Source: Cladorhizidae sp. MBARI D1340-BT2 (Eukaryota > Porifera > Demospongiae > Poecilosclerida > Cladorhizidae). Taken from it: a DNA stretch of 64,000 nucleotides. Within the stretch, counting starts at the first letter, position 1. Each line of letters opens with the position of its first letter. Made by a program: the position numbers and the translations under genes. This document shows, piece by piece, positions 21,510-35,374 of this stretch. The notes under the pieces are model-generated. The model was not told where the DNA came from. It made no database searches and saw only the letters and a program-made list of their open reading frames with translations. The stretch lies in NCBI GenBank assembly GCA_028752905.1, contig JAQNBH010000251.1, positions 580,501 through 644,500 of the forward strand, written 5' to 3'.

Positions 21510-22602
21510 GATATTTGCCCTAATTTGGTCTATATGTTTCTCATTTCCCCCCAAAAAATCTTGTTTTTTTGCCGTAAAGCTCATAACTTTTCTAAACTTT
21601 ATCCAAAAAAGATAATTTTTATATCACCGGATAGCCCTTCTAATTATCTGTCTTTTGTACGTGCCAAAATTTTGAGTACTCTAAGTATTAGCAAGTTATG
21701 GTGATTTGAAGTGGTAAGGTTTGCGATATTTCCTGGCGTTTTCCAGTTGCCAAAGCGTTGGCCTGCCAGTGAAAAACCACTACATTTATTGATAATCTGT
21801 TGACATGTTGCAGATAAGGGCCTTCTCTATCAGTTGACAAAATCTGGGACATGGTCTTGTTAATTAGGGCAGTTATGAATTGTACTCTTACTTGATGCTA
21901 AACATGTTAGCTTCGTAGATTATCCACACTTCACTGAATAGACTTGATGTATAGCTATTAAGATAGGACTCTCTAAGTGCTCTCTCTTGATATCAAACAT
22001 CCATATATTCTGCACACTTCACTGTAATGGACTTGCAAGATAGGTATCTCTCAGTGTTCTCTATCTTGAGCTAAACATGTTAGCTTCATAGATTCTCTAC
22101 ACTTCAATTAATAGACTTGATATATAGCTCTAAAGGTAGTCCTCTCTCTGTTCTCTCTCTTGATACCAAACATCTGTATATTCTGCATACTTCACAGTAA
22201 TGGACTTGATAGAATCACAAGATAGGTTTCTCTCTGCTCTCTCTTGATGCTAAATATGTAAGCTTCATGGATTCTCCAAACTTCATTGATATATAGCTAT
22301 TAAGACAGGTCTCTCTCTGTGCTCTCTGTTGGTACCAAAAATCCATTTATTATGCACACTTCACTGTAATGGACTTGATATGACTCGAAGGATAGGTTTC
22401 TCTATGTGTTCTCTATCTTGATGCTAAACATGTTAGCTTCGTAGATTATCCACACTTCACTGAATAGACTTGATGTAAAGCTATTAAGATAGGACTCTCT
22501 AAGTGCTCTCTCTTGATACAAACATCCATATATTCTGCACACTTCACTGTAATGGACTTGATATGATTCGAATGATAGGTTTCATTATGTGTTCTCTATC
22601 TT
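21510..22602. repeat. L block, 1,093 bp
   Basis: Counterpart of 1868: gcgttgg C, gatgct, gatatc, gagct, catctg, gtaag, ggtacc. Confidence 0.95.
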
Positions 22603-24038
22603 GATATTTGCCCTAATTTGGTCTATATGTTTCTCATTTTCCCCCCAAAAATCTTGTTTTTTTGCCGTAAAGCTCATAACTGTTCTACACTTTACCCAAA
22701 AAAGATAATTTTTATATCACCGGATAGCCCTTCTAATTATCTTTCTTTTGTACGTGCCACATTTTTGAGTACTCTAAGTATTAGCAAGTTATGGCGATTT
22801 GAAGTGGTAAGGTTTGCGATATTTCCTGGCGTTTTCCAGTTGCCAAAGCGGTGGCCTGCCAGTGAAAAACCACTACATTTATTGATAATCTGTTGACATG
22901 TTGGAGATAAGGGCCTTCTCTATCAGTTGACAAAATCTGGGACTTTGGTCTTGTTAATTAGGGCAGTTATGAATTGTACTCTTACTTGATGCTAAACATG
23001 TTAGCTTCGTAGATTATCCACACTTCACTGAATAGACTTGATGTATAGCTATTAAGATAGGACTCTCTAAGTGCTCTCTCTTGATATCAAACATCCATAT
23101 ATTCTGCACACTTCACTGTAATGGACTTGCAAGATAGGTATCTCTCAGTGTTCTCTATCTTGAGCTAAACATGTTAGCTTCATAGATTCTCTACACTTCA
23201 ATTAATAGACTTGATATATAGCTCTAAAGGTAGTCCTCTCTCTGTTCTCTCTCTTGATACCAAACATCTGTATATTCTGCATACTTCACAGTAATGGACT
23301 TGATAGAATCACAAGATAGGTTTCTCTCTGCTCTCTCTTGATGCTAAATATGTAAGCTTCATGGATTCTCCAAACTTCATTGATATATAGCTATTAAGAC
23401 AGGTCTCTCTCTGTGCTCTCTGTTGGTACCAAAAACCATTTATTATGCACACTTCACTGTAATGGACTTGATATGACTCGAAGGATAGGTTTCTCTATGT
23501 GTTCTCTATCTTGATGCTAAACATGTTAGCTTCGTAGATTATCCACACTTCACTGAATAGACTTGATGTAAAGCTATTAAGATAGGACTCTCTAAGTGCT
23601 CTCTCTTGATATCAAACATCCATATATTCTGCACACTTCACTGTAATGGACTTGCAAGATAGGTATCTCTCAGTGTTCTCTATCTTGAGCTAAACATGTT
23701 AGCTTCATAGATTCTCTACACTTCAATTAATAGACTTGATATATAGCTCTAAAGGTAGGCCTCTCTCTGTTCTCTCTCTTGATACCAAACATCCATATAT
23801 TCTGCATACTTCACAGTAATGGACTTGATAGAATCACAAGATAGGTTTCTCTCTGCTCTCTCTTGATGCTAAATATGTTAGCTTCATGGATTCTCCAAAC
23901 TTCATTGATATATAGCTATTAAGACAGGTCTCTCTCTGTGCTCTCTGTTGATACCAAAAACCCATTTATTATGCATACTTCACTGTAATGGACTTGATAT
24001 GATTCGAATGATAGTTTTCATTATGTGTTCTCTATCTT
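22603..24038. repeat. X block, 1,436 bp
   Basis: Counterpart of 2961, including the private atctttcttttg in C. Closes the second 4,189-bp supra-unit. Confidence 0.95.
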
Positions 24039-24605
24039 GATATTTGCCCTAATTTGGTCTATATGTTTCTCATTTCCCCCCCAAAAATCTTGTTTTTTCC
24101 CCGTAAAGCTCATAACTGTTCTACACTTTACCCAAAAAAGATAATTTTTATATCACAGGATAGCCCTTCTAATTATCTGTCTTTTGTATGTGCCAAAAGT
24201 TTGAGTACTCTAAGTATTAGCAAGTTATAGTGATTTGAAGTGGTAAGGTTTGCGATATTTCCTGGCATTTTCCAGTTGCCAAAGCGGTGGCCTGCCAGTG
24301 AAAAACCACTACATTTATTGATAATCTGTTGACATGTTGCAGATAAGGGCCTTCTCTATCAGTTGACAAAATCTGGGACATGGTCTTGTTAATTAGGGCA
24401 GTTATGAATTGTACTCTTACTTGATGCTAAACATGTTAGCTTCGTAGATTATCCACACTTCACTGAATAGACTTGATGTAAAGCTATTAACATAGGACTC
24501 TCTAAGTGCTCTCTCTTGATACAAACATCCATATATTCTGCACACTTCACTGTAATGGACTTGATATGATTCGAATGATAGGTTTCATTATGTGTTCTCT
24601 ATCTT
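24039..24605. repeat. S block, 567 bp
   Basis: Begins the third 4,189-bp supra-unit, directly after the second. Confidence 0.95.
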
Positions 24606-25698
24606 GATATTTGCCCTAATTTGGTCTATATGTTTCTCATTTCCCCCCCAAAAATCTTGTTTTTTTGCCGTAAAGCTCATAACTTTTCTAAACTTTATCC
24701 AAAAAAGATAATTTTTATATCACCGAATAGCCCTTCTAATTATCTGTCTTTTGTACGTGCCAAATTTTTGAATACTCTAAGTATTAGCAAGTTATGGTGA
24801 TTTGAAGTGGTAAGGTTTGCGATATTTCCTGGCGTTTACCAGTTGCCAAAGCGGTGGCCTGCCAGTGAAAAACCACTACATTTATTGATAATCTGTTGAT
24901 ATGTTGCAGATAAGGGCCTTCTCTATCAGTTGACAAAATCTGGGACTTTGGTCTTGTTAATTAGGGCAGTTATGAATTGTACTCTTACTTGATGGTAAAC
25001 ATGTTAGCTTCGTAGATTATCCACACTTCACTGAATAGAGTTGATGTATAGCTATTAAGATAGGACTCTCTAAGTGCTCTCTCTTGATACCAAACATCCA
25101 TATATTCTGCACACTTCACTGTAATGGACTTGCAAGATAGGTATCTCTCAGTGTTCTCTATCTTGTGCTAAACATGTTAGCTTCATAGATTCTCTACACT
25201 TCAATTAATAGACTTGATATATAGCTCTAAAGGTAGGCCTCTCTCTGTTCTCTCTCTTGATACCAAACATCCGTATATTCTGCATACTTCACAGTAATGG
25301 ACTTGATAGAATCACAAGATAGGTTTCTCTCTGCTCTCTCTTGATGCTAAATATGTTAGCTTCATGGATTCTCCAAACTTCATTGATATATAGCTATTAA
25401 GACAGGTCTCTCTCTGTGCTCTCTGTTTATACAAAAAAACATTTATTATGCATACTTCACTGTAATGGACTTGATATGACTCGAAGGATAGGTTTCTCTA
25501 TGTGTTCTCTATCTTGATGCTAAACATGTTAGCTTCGTAGATTATCCACACTTCACTGAATAGACTTGATGTAAAGCTATTAAGATAGGACTCTCTAAGT
25601 GCTCTCTCTTGATACAAACATCCATATATTCTGCACACTTCACTGTAATGGACTTGATATGATTCGAATGATAGGTTTCATTATGTGTTCTCTATCTT
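24606..25698. repeat. L block, 1,093 bp
   Basis: Counterpart of 775 and 20417 but with 'gaatactct' for 'gagtactct' in C, which distinguishes this copy. Confidence 0.95.
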
Positions 25699-26791
25699 GA
25701 TATTTGCCCTAATTTGGTCTATATGTTTCTCATTTCCCCCCAAAAAATCTTGTTTTTTTGCCGTAAAGCTCATAACTTTTCTAAACTTTATCCAAAAAAG
25801 ATAATTTTTATATCACCGGATAGCCCTTCTAATTATCTGTCTTTTGTACGTGCCAAAATTTTGAGTACTCTAAGTATTAGCAAGTTATGGTGATTTGAAG
25901 TGGTAAGGTTTGCGATATTTCCTGGCGTTTTCCAGTTGCCAAAGCGTTGGCCTGCCAGTGAAAAACCACTACATTTATTGATAATCTGTTGACATGTTGC
26001 AGATAAGGGCCTTCTCTATCAGTTGACAAAATCTGGGACATGGTCTTGTTAATTAGGGCAGTTATGAATTGTACTCTTACTTGATGCTAAACATGTTAGC
26101 TTCGTAGATTATCCACACTTCACTGAATAGACTTGATGTATAGCTATTAAGATAGGACTCTCTAAGTGCTCTCTCTTGATATCAAACATCCATATATTCT
26201 GCACACTTCACTGTAATGGACTTGCAAGATAGGTATCTCTCAGTGTTCTCTATCTTGAGCTAAACATGTTAGCTTCATAGATTCTCTACACTTCAATTAA
26301 TAGACTTGATATATAGCTCTAAAGGTAGTCCTCTCTCTGTTCTCTCTCTTGATACCAAACATCTGTATATTCTGCATACTTCACAGTAATGGACTTGATA
26401 GAATCACAAGATAGGTTTCTCTCTGCTCTCTCTTGATGCTAAATATGTAAGCTTCATGGATTCTCCAAACTTCATTGATATATAGCTATTAAGACAGGTC
26501 TCTCTCTGTGCTCTCTGTTGGTACCAAAAATCCATTTATTATGCACACTTCACTGTAATGGACTTGATATGACTCGAAGGATAGGTTTCTCTATGTGTTC
26601 TCTATCTTGATGCTAAACATGTTAGCTTCGTAGATTATCCACACTTCACTGAATAGACTTGATGTAAAGCTATTAAGATAGGACTCTCTAAGTGCTCTCT
26701 CTTGATACAAACATCCATATATTCTGCACACTTCACTGTAATGGACTTGATATGATTCGAATGATAGGTTTCATTATGTGTTCTCTATCTT
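25699..26791. repeat. L block, 1,093 bp
   Basis: Counterpart of 1868 and 21510 (gcgttgg C). Confidence 0.95.
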
Positions 26792-28227
26792 GATATTTGC
26801 CCTAATTTGGTCTATATGTTTCTCATTTTCCCCCCAAAAATCTTGTTTTTTTGCCGTAAAGCTCATAACTGTTCTACACTTTACCCAAAAAAGATAATTT
26901 TTATATCACCGGATAGCCCTTCTAATTATCTTTCTTTTGTACGTGCCACATTTTTGAGTACTCTAAGTATTAGCAAGTTATGGCGATTTGAAGTGGTAAG
27001 GTTTGCGATATTTCCTGGCGTTTTCCAGTTGCCAAAGCGGTGGCCTGCCAGTGAAAAACCACTACATTTATTGATAATCTGTTGACATGTTGGAGATAAG
27101 GGCCTTCTCTATCAGTTGACAAAATCTGGGACTTTGGTCTTGTTAATTAGGGCAGTTATGAATTGTACTCTTACTTGATGCTAAACATGTTAGCTTCGTA
27201 GATTATCCACACTTCACTGAATAGACTTGATGTATAGCTATTAAGATAGGACTCTCTAAGTGCTCTCTCTTGATATCAAACATCCATATATTCTGCACAC
27301 TTCACTGTAATGGACTTGCAAGATAGGTATCTCTCAGTGTTCTCTATCTTGAGCTAAACATGTTAGCTTCATAGATTCTCTACACTTCAATTAATAGACT
27401 TGATATATAGCTCTAAAGGTAGTCCTCTCTCTGTTCTCTCTCTTGATACCAAACATCTGTATATTCTGCATACTTCACAGTAATGGACTTGATAGAATCA
27501 CAAGATAGGTTTCTCTCTGCTCTCTCTTGATGCTAAATATGTAAGCTTCATGGATTCTCCAAACTTCATTGATATATAGCTATTAAGACAGGTCTCTCTC
27601 TGTGCTCTCTGTTGGTACCAAAAACCATTTATTATGCACACTTCACTGTAATGGACTTGATATGACTCGAAGGATAGGTTTCTCTATGTGTTCTCTATCT
27701 TGATGCTAAACATGTTAGCTTCGTAGATTATCCACACTTCACTGAATAGACTTGATGTAAAGCTATTAAGATAGGACTCTCTAAGTGCTCTCTCTTGATA
27801 TCAAACATCCATATATTCTGCACACTTCACTGTAATGGACTTGCAAGATAGGTATCTCTCAGTGTTCTCTATCTTGAGCTAAACATGTTAGCTTCATAGA
27901 TTCTCTACACTTCAATTAATAGACTTGATATATAGCTCTAAAGGTAGGCCTCTCTCTGTTCTCTCTCTTGATACCAAACATCCATATATTCTGCATACTT
28001 CACAGTAATGGACTTGATAGAATCACAAGATAGGTTTCTCTCTGCTCTCTCTTGATGCTAAATATGTTAGCTTCATGGATTCTCCAAACTTCATTGATAT
28101 ATAGCTATTAAGACAGGTCTCTCTCTGTGCTCTCTGTTGATACCAAAAACCCATTTATTATGCATACTTCACTGTAATGGACTTGATATGATTCGAATGA
28201 TAGTTTTCATTATGTGTTCTCTATCTT
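26792..28227. repeat. X block, 1,436 bp
   Basis: Counterpart of 2961 and 22603 (atctttcttttg). Closes the third 4,189-bp supra-unit. Confidence 0.95.
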
Positions 28228-28794
28228 GATATTTGCCCTAATTTGGTCTATATGTTTCTCATTTCCCCCCCAAAAATCTTGTTTTTTTGCCGTAAAGCTA
28301 ATAACTGTTCTACACTTTACCCAAAAAAGATAATTTTTATATCACCGGATAGCCCTTCTAATTATCTGTCTTTTGTACGTGCCAAAAGTTTGAGTACTCT
28401 AAGTATTAGCAAGTTATAGTGATTTGAAGTGGTAAGGTTTGCGATATTTCCTGGCGTTTTCCAGTTGCCAAAGCGGTGGCCTGCCAGTGAAAAACCAATA
28501 CATTTATTGATAATCTGTTGACATGTTGCAGATAAGGGCCTTCTCTATCAGTTGACAAAATCTGGGACATGGTCTTGTTAATTAGGGCAGTTATGAATTG
28601 TACTCTTACTTGATGCTAAACATGTTAGCTTCGTAGATTATCCACACTTCACTGAATAGACTTGATGTAAAGCTATTAACATAGGACTCTCTAAGTGCTC
28701 TCTCTTGATACAAACATCCATATATTCTGCACACTTCACTGTAATGGACTTGATATGATTCGAATGATAGGTTTCATTATGTGTTCTCTATCTT
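28228..28794. repeat. S block, 567 bp
   Basis: C has aataactg and accaatac, like 7493; A taacatagg. Confidence 0.95.
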
Positions 28795-30230
28795 GATATT
28801 TGCCCTAATTTGGTCTATATGTTTCTCATTTTCCCCCCAAAAATCTTGTTTTTTTGCCGTAAAGCTCATAACTTTTCTAAACTTTATCCAAAAAAGATAA
28901 TTTTATATCACCGGATAGCCCTTCTAATTATCTGTCTTTTGTACGTGCCACATTTTTGAGTACTCTAAGTATTAGCAAGTTATGGCGATTTGAAGTGGTA
29001 AGGTTTGCGATATTTCCTGGCGTTTTCCAGTTGCCAAAGCGGTGGCCTGCCAGTGAAAAACCACTACATTTATTGATAATCTGTTGACATGTTGGAGATA
29101 AGGGCCTTCTCTATCAGTTGACAAAATCTGGGACTTTGGTCTTGTTAATTAGGGCAGTTATGAATTGTACTCTTACTTGATGCTAAACATGTTAGCTTCG
29201 TAGATTATCCACACTTCACTGAATAGACTTGATGTATAGCTATTAAGATAGGACTCTCTAAGTGCTCTCTCTTGATATCAAACATCCATATATTCTGCAC
29301 ACTTCACTGTAATGGACTTGCAAGATAGGTATCTCTCAGTGTTCTCTATCTTGAGCTAAACATGTTAGCTTCATAGATTCTCTACACTTCAATTAATAGA
29401 CTTGATATATAGCTCTAAAGGTAGTCCTCTCTCTGTTCTCTCTCTTGATACCAAACATCTGTATATTCTGCATACTTCACAGTAATGGACTTGATAGAAT
29501 CACAAGATAGGTTTCTCTCTGCTCTCTCTTGATGCTAAATATGTAAGCTTCATGGATTCTCCAAACTTCATTGATATATAGCTATTAAGACAGGTCTCTC
29601 TCTGTGCTCTCTGTTGGTACCAAAAATCCATTTATTATGCACACTTCACTGTAATGGACTTGATATGACTCGAAGGATAGGTTTCTCTATGTGTTCTCTA
29701 TCTTGATGCTAAACATGTTAGCTTCGTAGATTATCCACACTTCACTGAATAGACTTGATGTAAAGCTATTAAGATAGGACTCTCTAAGTGCTCTCTCTTG
29801 ATATCAAACATCCATATATTCTGCACACTTCACTGTAATGGACTTGCAAGATAGGTATCTCTCAGTGTTCTCTATCTTGAGCTAAACATGTTAGCTTCAT
29901 AGATTCTCTACACTTCAATTAATAGACTTGATATATAGCTCTAAAGGTAGGCCTCTCTCTGTTCTCTCTCTTGATACCAAACATCCATATATTCTGCATA
30001 CTTCACAGTAATGGACTTGATAGAATCACAAGATAGGTTTCTCTCTGCTCTCTCTTGATGCTAAATATGTTAGCTTCATGGATTCTCCAAACTTCATTGA
30101 TATATAGCTATTAAGACAGGTCTCTCTCTGTGCTCTCTGTTGATACCAAAAACCCATTTATTATGCATACTTCACTGTAATGGACTTGATATGATTCGAA
30201 TGATAGTTTTCATTATGTGTTCTCTATCTT
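28795..30230. repeat. X block, 1,436 bp
   Basis: C has gccacattttt, ggcgattt and the one-base-shorter gataattttatatc, like 8060; the rest is normal X ending in I'. Confidence 0.95.
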
Positions 30231-30799
30231 GATATTTGCCCTAATTTGGTCTATATGTTTCTCATTTCCCCCCCAAAAATCTTGTTTTTTTGCCGTAAAG
30301 CTAATAACTGTTCTACACTTTACCCAAAAAAGATAATTTTTATATCACCGGATAGCCCTTCTAATTATCTGTCTTTTGTACGTGCCAAAAGTTTGAGTAC
30401 TCTAAGTATTAGCAAGTTATAGTGATTTGAAGTGGTAAGGTTTGCGATATTTCCTGGCGTTTTCCAGTTGCCAAAGCGGTGGCCTGCCAGTGAAAAACCA
30501 ATACATTTATTGATAATCTGTTGATATGTTGCAGATAAGGGCGTTCTCTATCAGTTGACAAAATCTGGGACTTTGGTCTTGTTAATTAGGGCAGTTATGA
30601 ATTGTACTCTTACTTGATGGTAAACATGTTAGCTTCGTAGATTATCCACACTTCACTGAATAGACTTGATGTATAGCTATTAAGATAGGACTCTCTAAGT
30701 GCTCTCTCTTGATATCAAACATCCATATATTCTGCACACTTCACTGTAATGGACTTGATATGATTCGAATGATAGGTTTCATTATGTGTTCTCTATCTT
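30231..30799. repeat. S' block (C-D'-B'), 569 bp; reference S'
   Basis: C 30231-30615, D' 30616-30710, B' 30711-30799. The left of C is aataactg/accaatac type; the right switches to gatatgttg, gggcgttc, ggactttgg. First copy of the gggcgttc variant. Confidence 0.95.
30711..30799 (+). repeat. Hybrid half-unit B' (E head, B tail)
   Basis: It starts gatatcaaacatcc as in E but continues atatgattcgaatgatagg as in B. The exchange lies in the shared cttcactgtaatggacttg. It recurs at the end of the S' blocks at 32803 and 38430. Confidence 0.85.
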
Positions 30800-32236
30800 G
30801 ATATTTGCCCTAATTTGGTCTATATGTTTCTCATTTTCCCCCCAAAAATCTTGTTTTTTTGCCGTAAAGCTCATAACTTTTCTAAACTTTATCCAAAAAA
30901 GATAATTTTTATATCACCGAATAGCCCTTCTAATTATCTGTCTTTTGTACGTGCCAAATTTTTGAGTACTCTAAGTATTAGCAAGTTATGGTGATTTGAA
31001 GTGGTAAGGTTTGCGATATTTCCTGGCGTTTACCAGTTGCCAAAGCGGTGGCCTGCCAGTGAAAAACCACTACATTTATTGATAATCTGTTGATATGTTG
31101 CAGATAAGGGCGTTCTCTATCAGTTGACAAAATCTGGGACTTTGGTCTTGTTAATTAGGGCAGTTATGAATTGTACTCTTACTTGATGGTAAACATGTTA
31201 GCTTCGTAGATTATCCACACTTCACTGAATAGACTTGATGTATAGCTATTAAGATAGGACTCTCTAAGTGCTCTCTCTTGATATCAAACATCCATATATT
31301 CTGCACACTTCACTGTAATGGACTTGCAAGATAGGTATCTCTCAGTGTTCTCTATCTTGAGCTAAACATGTTAGCTTCATAGATTCTCTACACTTCAATT
31401 AATAGACTTGATATATAGCTCTAAAGGTAGTCCTCTCTCTGTTCTCTCTCTTGATACCAAACATCTGTATATTCTGCATACTTCACAGTAATGGACTTGA
31501 TAGAATCACAAGATAGGTTTCTCTCTGCTCTCTCTTGATGCTAAATATGTAAGCTTCATGGATTCTCCAAACTTCATTGATATATAGCTATTAAGACAGG
31601 TCTCTCTCTGTGCTCTCTGTTGGTACCAAAAATCCATTTATTATGCACACTTCACTGTAATGGACTTGATATGACTCGAAGGATAGGTTTCTCTATGTGT
31701 TCTCTATCTTGATGCTAAACATGTTAGCTTCGTAGATTATCCACACTTCACTGAATAGACTTGATGTAAAGCTATTAAGATAGGACTCTCTAAGTGCTCT
31801 CTCTTGATATCAAACATCCATATATTCTGCACACTTCACTGTAATGGACTTGCAAGATAGGTATCTCTCAGTGTTCTCTATCTTGAGCTAAACATGTTAG
31901 CTTCATAGATTCTCTACACTTCAATTAATAGACTTGATATATAGCTCTAAAGGTAGGCCTCTCTCTGTTCTCTCTCTTGATACCAAACATCCATATATTC
32001 TGCATACTTCACAGTAATGGACTTGATAGAATCACAAGATAGGTTTCTCTCTGCTCTCTCTTGATGCTAAATATGTTAGCTTCATGGATTCTCCAAACTT
32101 CATTGATATATAGCTATTAAGACAGGTCTCTCTCTGTGCTCTCTGTTGATACCAAAAACCCATTTATTATGCACACTTCACTGTAATGGACTTGATATGA
32201 TTCGAATGATAGTTTTCATTATGTGTTCTCTATCTT
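30800..32236. repeat. X block, 1,437 bp
   Basis: C with caccgaatag, gtttaccag and gggcgttc, then D' (gatggt, agactt), gatatc, gagct, catctg, gtaag, ggtacc, A-to-E, I' with gcacacttc. Confidence 0.95.
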
Positions 32237-32802
32237 GATATTTGCCCTAATTTGGTCTATATGTTTCTCATTTCCCCCCCAAAATCTTGTTTTTTTGCCG
32301 TAAAGCTAATAACTGTTCTACACTTTACCCAAAAAAGATAATTTTTATATCACCGGATAGCCCTTCTAATTATCTGTCTTTTGTACGTGCCAAAAGTTTG
32401 AGTACTCTAAGTATTAGCAAGTTATAGTGATTTGAAGTGGTAAGGTTTGCGATATTTCCTGGCGTTTTCCAGTTGCCAAAGCGGTGGCCTGCCAGTGAAA
32501 AACCAATACATTTATTGATAATCTGTTGACATTTTGCAGATAAGGGCCTTCTCTATCAGTTGACAAAATCTGGGACATGGTCTTGTTAATTAGGGCAGTT
32601 ATGAATTGTACTCTTACTTGATGCTAAACATGTTAGCTTCGTAGATTATCCACACTTCACTGAATAGACTTGATGTAAAGCTATTAACATAGGACTCTCT
32701 AAGTGCTCTCTCTTGATACAAACATCCATATATTCTGCACACTTCACTGTAATGGACTTGATATGATTCGAATGATAGGTTTCATTATGTGTTCTCTATC
32801 TT
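32237..32802. repeat. S block, 566 bp
   Basis: C has one A fewer (cccccccaaaatc) and 'gacattttgc'; A taacatagg. Confidence 0.95.
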
Positions 32803-33371
32803 GATATTTGCCCTAATTTGGTCTATATGTTTCTCATTTTCCCCCAAAAAATCTTGTTTTTTTGCCGTAAAGCTCATAACTTTTCTAAACTTTATCCAAA
32901 AAAGATAATTTTTATATCACCGGATAGCCCTTCTAATTATCTGTCTTTTGTACGTGCCAAAAGTTTGAGTACTCTAAGTATTAGCAAGTTATAGTGATTT
33001 GAAGTGGTAAGGTTTGCGATATTTCCTGGCGTTTTCCAGTTGCCAAAGCGGTGGCCTGCCAGTGAAAAACCAATACATTTATTGATAATCTGTTGATATG
33101 TTGCAGATAAGGGCGTTCTCTATCAGTTGACAAAATCTGGGACTTTGGTCTTGTTAATTAGGGCAGTTATGAATTGTACTCTTACTTGATGGTAAACATG
33201 TTAGCTTCGTAGATTATCCACACTTCACTGAATAGACTTGATGTATAGCTATTAAGATAGGACTCTCTAAGTGCTCTCTCTTGATATCAAACATCCATAT
33301 ATTCTGCACACTTCACTGTAATGGACTTGATATGATTCGAATGATAGGTTTCATTATGTGTTCTCTATCTT
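32803..33371. repeat. S' block, 569 bp
   Basis: C (ttttcccccaaaaaatc, aaaagttt, accaatac, gggcgttc) with D' and B'. Starts the second 2,572-bp S'-X-S cassette. Confidence 0.95.
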
Positions 33372-34808
33372 GATATTTGCCCTAATTTGGTCTATATGTT
33401 TCTCATTTTCCCCCCAAAAATCTTGTTTTTTTGCCGTAAAGCTCATAACTTTTCTAAACTTTATCCAAAAAAGATAATTTTTATATCACCGAATAGCCCT
33501 TCTAATTATCTGTCTTTTGTACGTGCCAAATTTTTGAGTACTCTAAGTATTAGCAAGTTATGGTGATTTGAAGTGGTAAGGTTTGCGATATTTCCTGGCG
33601 TTTACCAGTTGCCAAAGCGGTGGCCTGCCAGTGAAAAACCACTACATTTATTGATAATCTGTTGATATGTTGCAGATAAGGGCGTTCTCTATCAGTTGAC
33701 AAAATCTGGGACTTTGGTCTTGTTAATTAGGGCAGTTATGAATTGTACTCTTACTTGATGGTAAACATGTTAGCTTCGTAGATTATCCACACTTCACTGA
33801 ATAGACTTGATGTATAGCTATTAAGATAGGACTCTCTAAGTGCTCTCTCTTGATATCAAACATCCATATATTCTGCACACTTCACTGTAATGGACTTGCA
33901 AGATAGGTATCTCTCAGTGTTCTCTATCTTGAGCTAAACATGTTAGCTTCATAGATTCTCTACACTTCAATTAATAGACTTGATATATAGCTCTAAAGGT
34001 AGTCCTCTCTCTGTTCTCTCTCTTGATACCAAACATCTGTATATTCTGCATACTTCACAGTAATGGACTTGATAGAATCACAAGATAGGTTTCTCTCTGC
34101 TCTCTCTTGATGCTAAATATGTAAGCTTCATGGATTCTCCAAACTTCATTGATATATAGCTATTAAGACAGGTCTCTCTCTGTGCTCTCTGTTGGTACCA
34201 AAAATCCATTTATTATGCACACTTCACTGTAATGGACTTGATATGACTCGAAGGATAGGTTTCTCTATGTGTTCTCTATCTTGATGCTAAACATGTTAGC
34301 TTCGTAGATTATCCACACTTCACTGAATAGACTTGATGTAAAGCTATTAAGATAGGACTCTCTAAGTGCTCTCTCTTGATATCAAACATCCATATATTCT
34401 GCACACTTCACTGTAATGGACTTGCAAGATAGGTATCTCTCAGTGTTCTCTATCTTGAGCTAAACATGTTAGCTTCATAGATTCTCTACACTTCAATTAA
34501 TAGACTTGATATATAGCTCTAAAGGTAGGCCTCTCTCTGTTCTCTCTCTTGATACCAAACATCCATATATTCTGCATACTTCACAGTAATGGACTTGATA
34601 GAATCACAAGATAGGTTTCTCTCTGCTCTCTCTTGATGCTAAATATGTTAGCTTCATGGATTCTCCAAACTTCATTGATATATAGCTATTAAGACAGGTC
34701 TCTCTCTGTGCTCTCTGTTGATACCAAAAACCCATTTATTATGCATACTTCACTGTAATGGACTTGATATGATTCGAATGATAGTTTTCATTATGTGTTC
34801 TCTATCTT
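33372..34808. repeat. X block, 1,437 bp
   Basis: Counterpart of 30800, 2,572 bp downstream. Confidence 0.95.
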
Positions 34809-35374
34809 GATATTTGCCCTAATTTGGTCTATATGTTTCTCATTTCCCCCCCAAAATCTTGTTTTTTTGCCGTAAAGCTAATAACTGTTCTACACTTTAC
34901 CCAAAAAAGATAATTTTTATATCACCGGATAGCCCTTCTAATTATCTGTCTTTTGTACGTGCCAAAAGTTTGAGTACTCTAAGTATTAGCAAGTTATAGT
35001 GATTTGAAGTGGTAAGGTTTGCGATATTTCCTGGCGTTTTCCAGTTGCCAAAGCGGTGGCCTGCCAGTGAAAAACCAATACATTTATTGATAATCTGTTG
35101 ACATTTTGCAGATAAGGGCCTTCTCTATCAGTTGACAAAATCTGGGACATGGTCTTGTTAATTAGGGCAGTTATGAATTGTACTCTTACTTGATGCTAAA
35201 CATGTTAGCTTCGTAGATTATCCACACTTCACTGAATAGACTTGATGTAAAGCTATTAACATAGGACTCTCTAAGTGCTCTCTCTTGATACAAACATCCA
35301 TATATTCTGCACACTTCACTGTAATGGACTTGATATGATTCGAATGATAGGTTTCATTATGTGTTCTCTATCTT
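34809..35374. repeat. S block, 566 bp
   Basis: Counterpart of 32237 (aaaatc, gacattttgc), ending the second S'-X-S cassette. Confidence 0.95.

Noticed and set aside
19850..28227. Pure assembly artefact explaining the tandem 4,189-bp copies
   Set aside because: At least one distinguishing base (gaatactct at the 24606 C) separates the copies, so they are not a simple verbatim duplication; read-level proof is still lacking.
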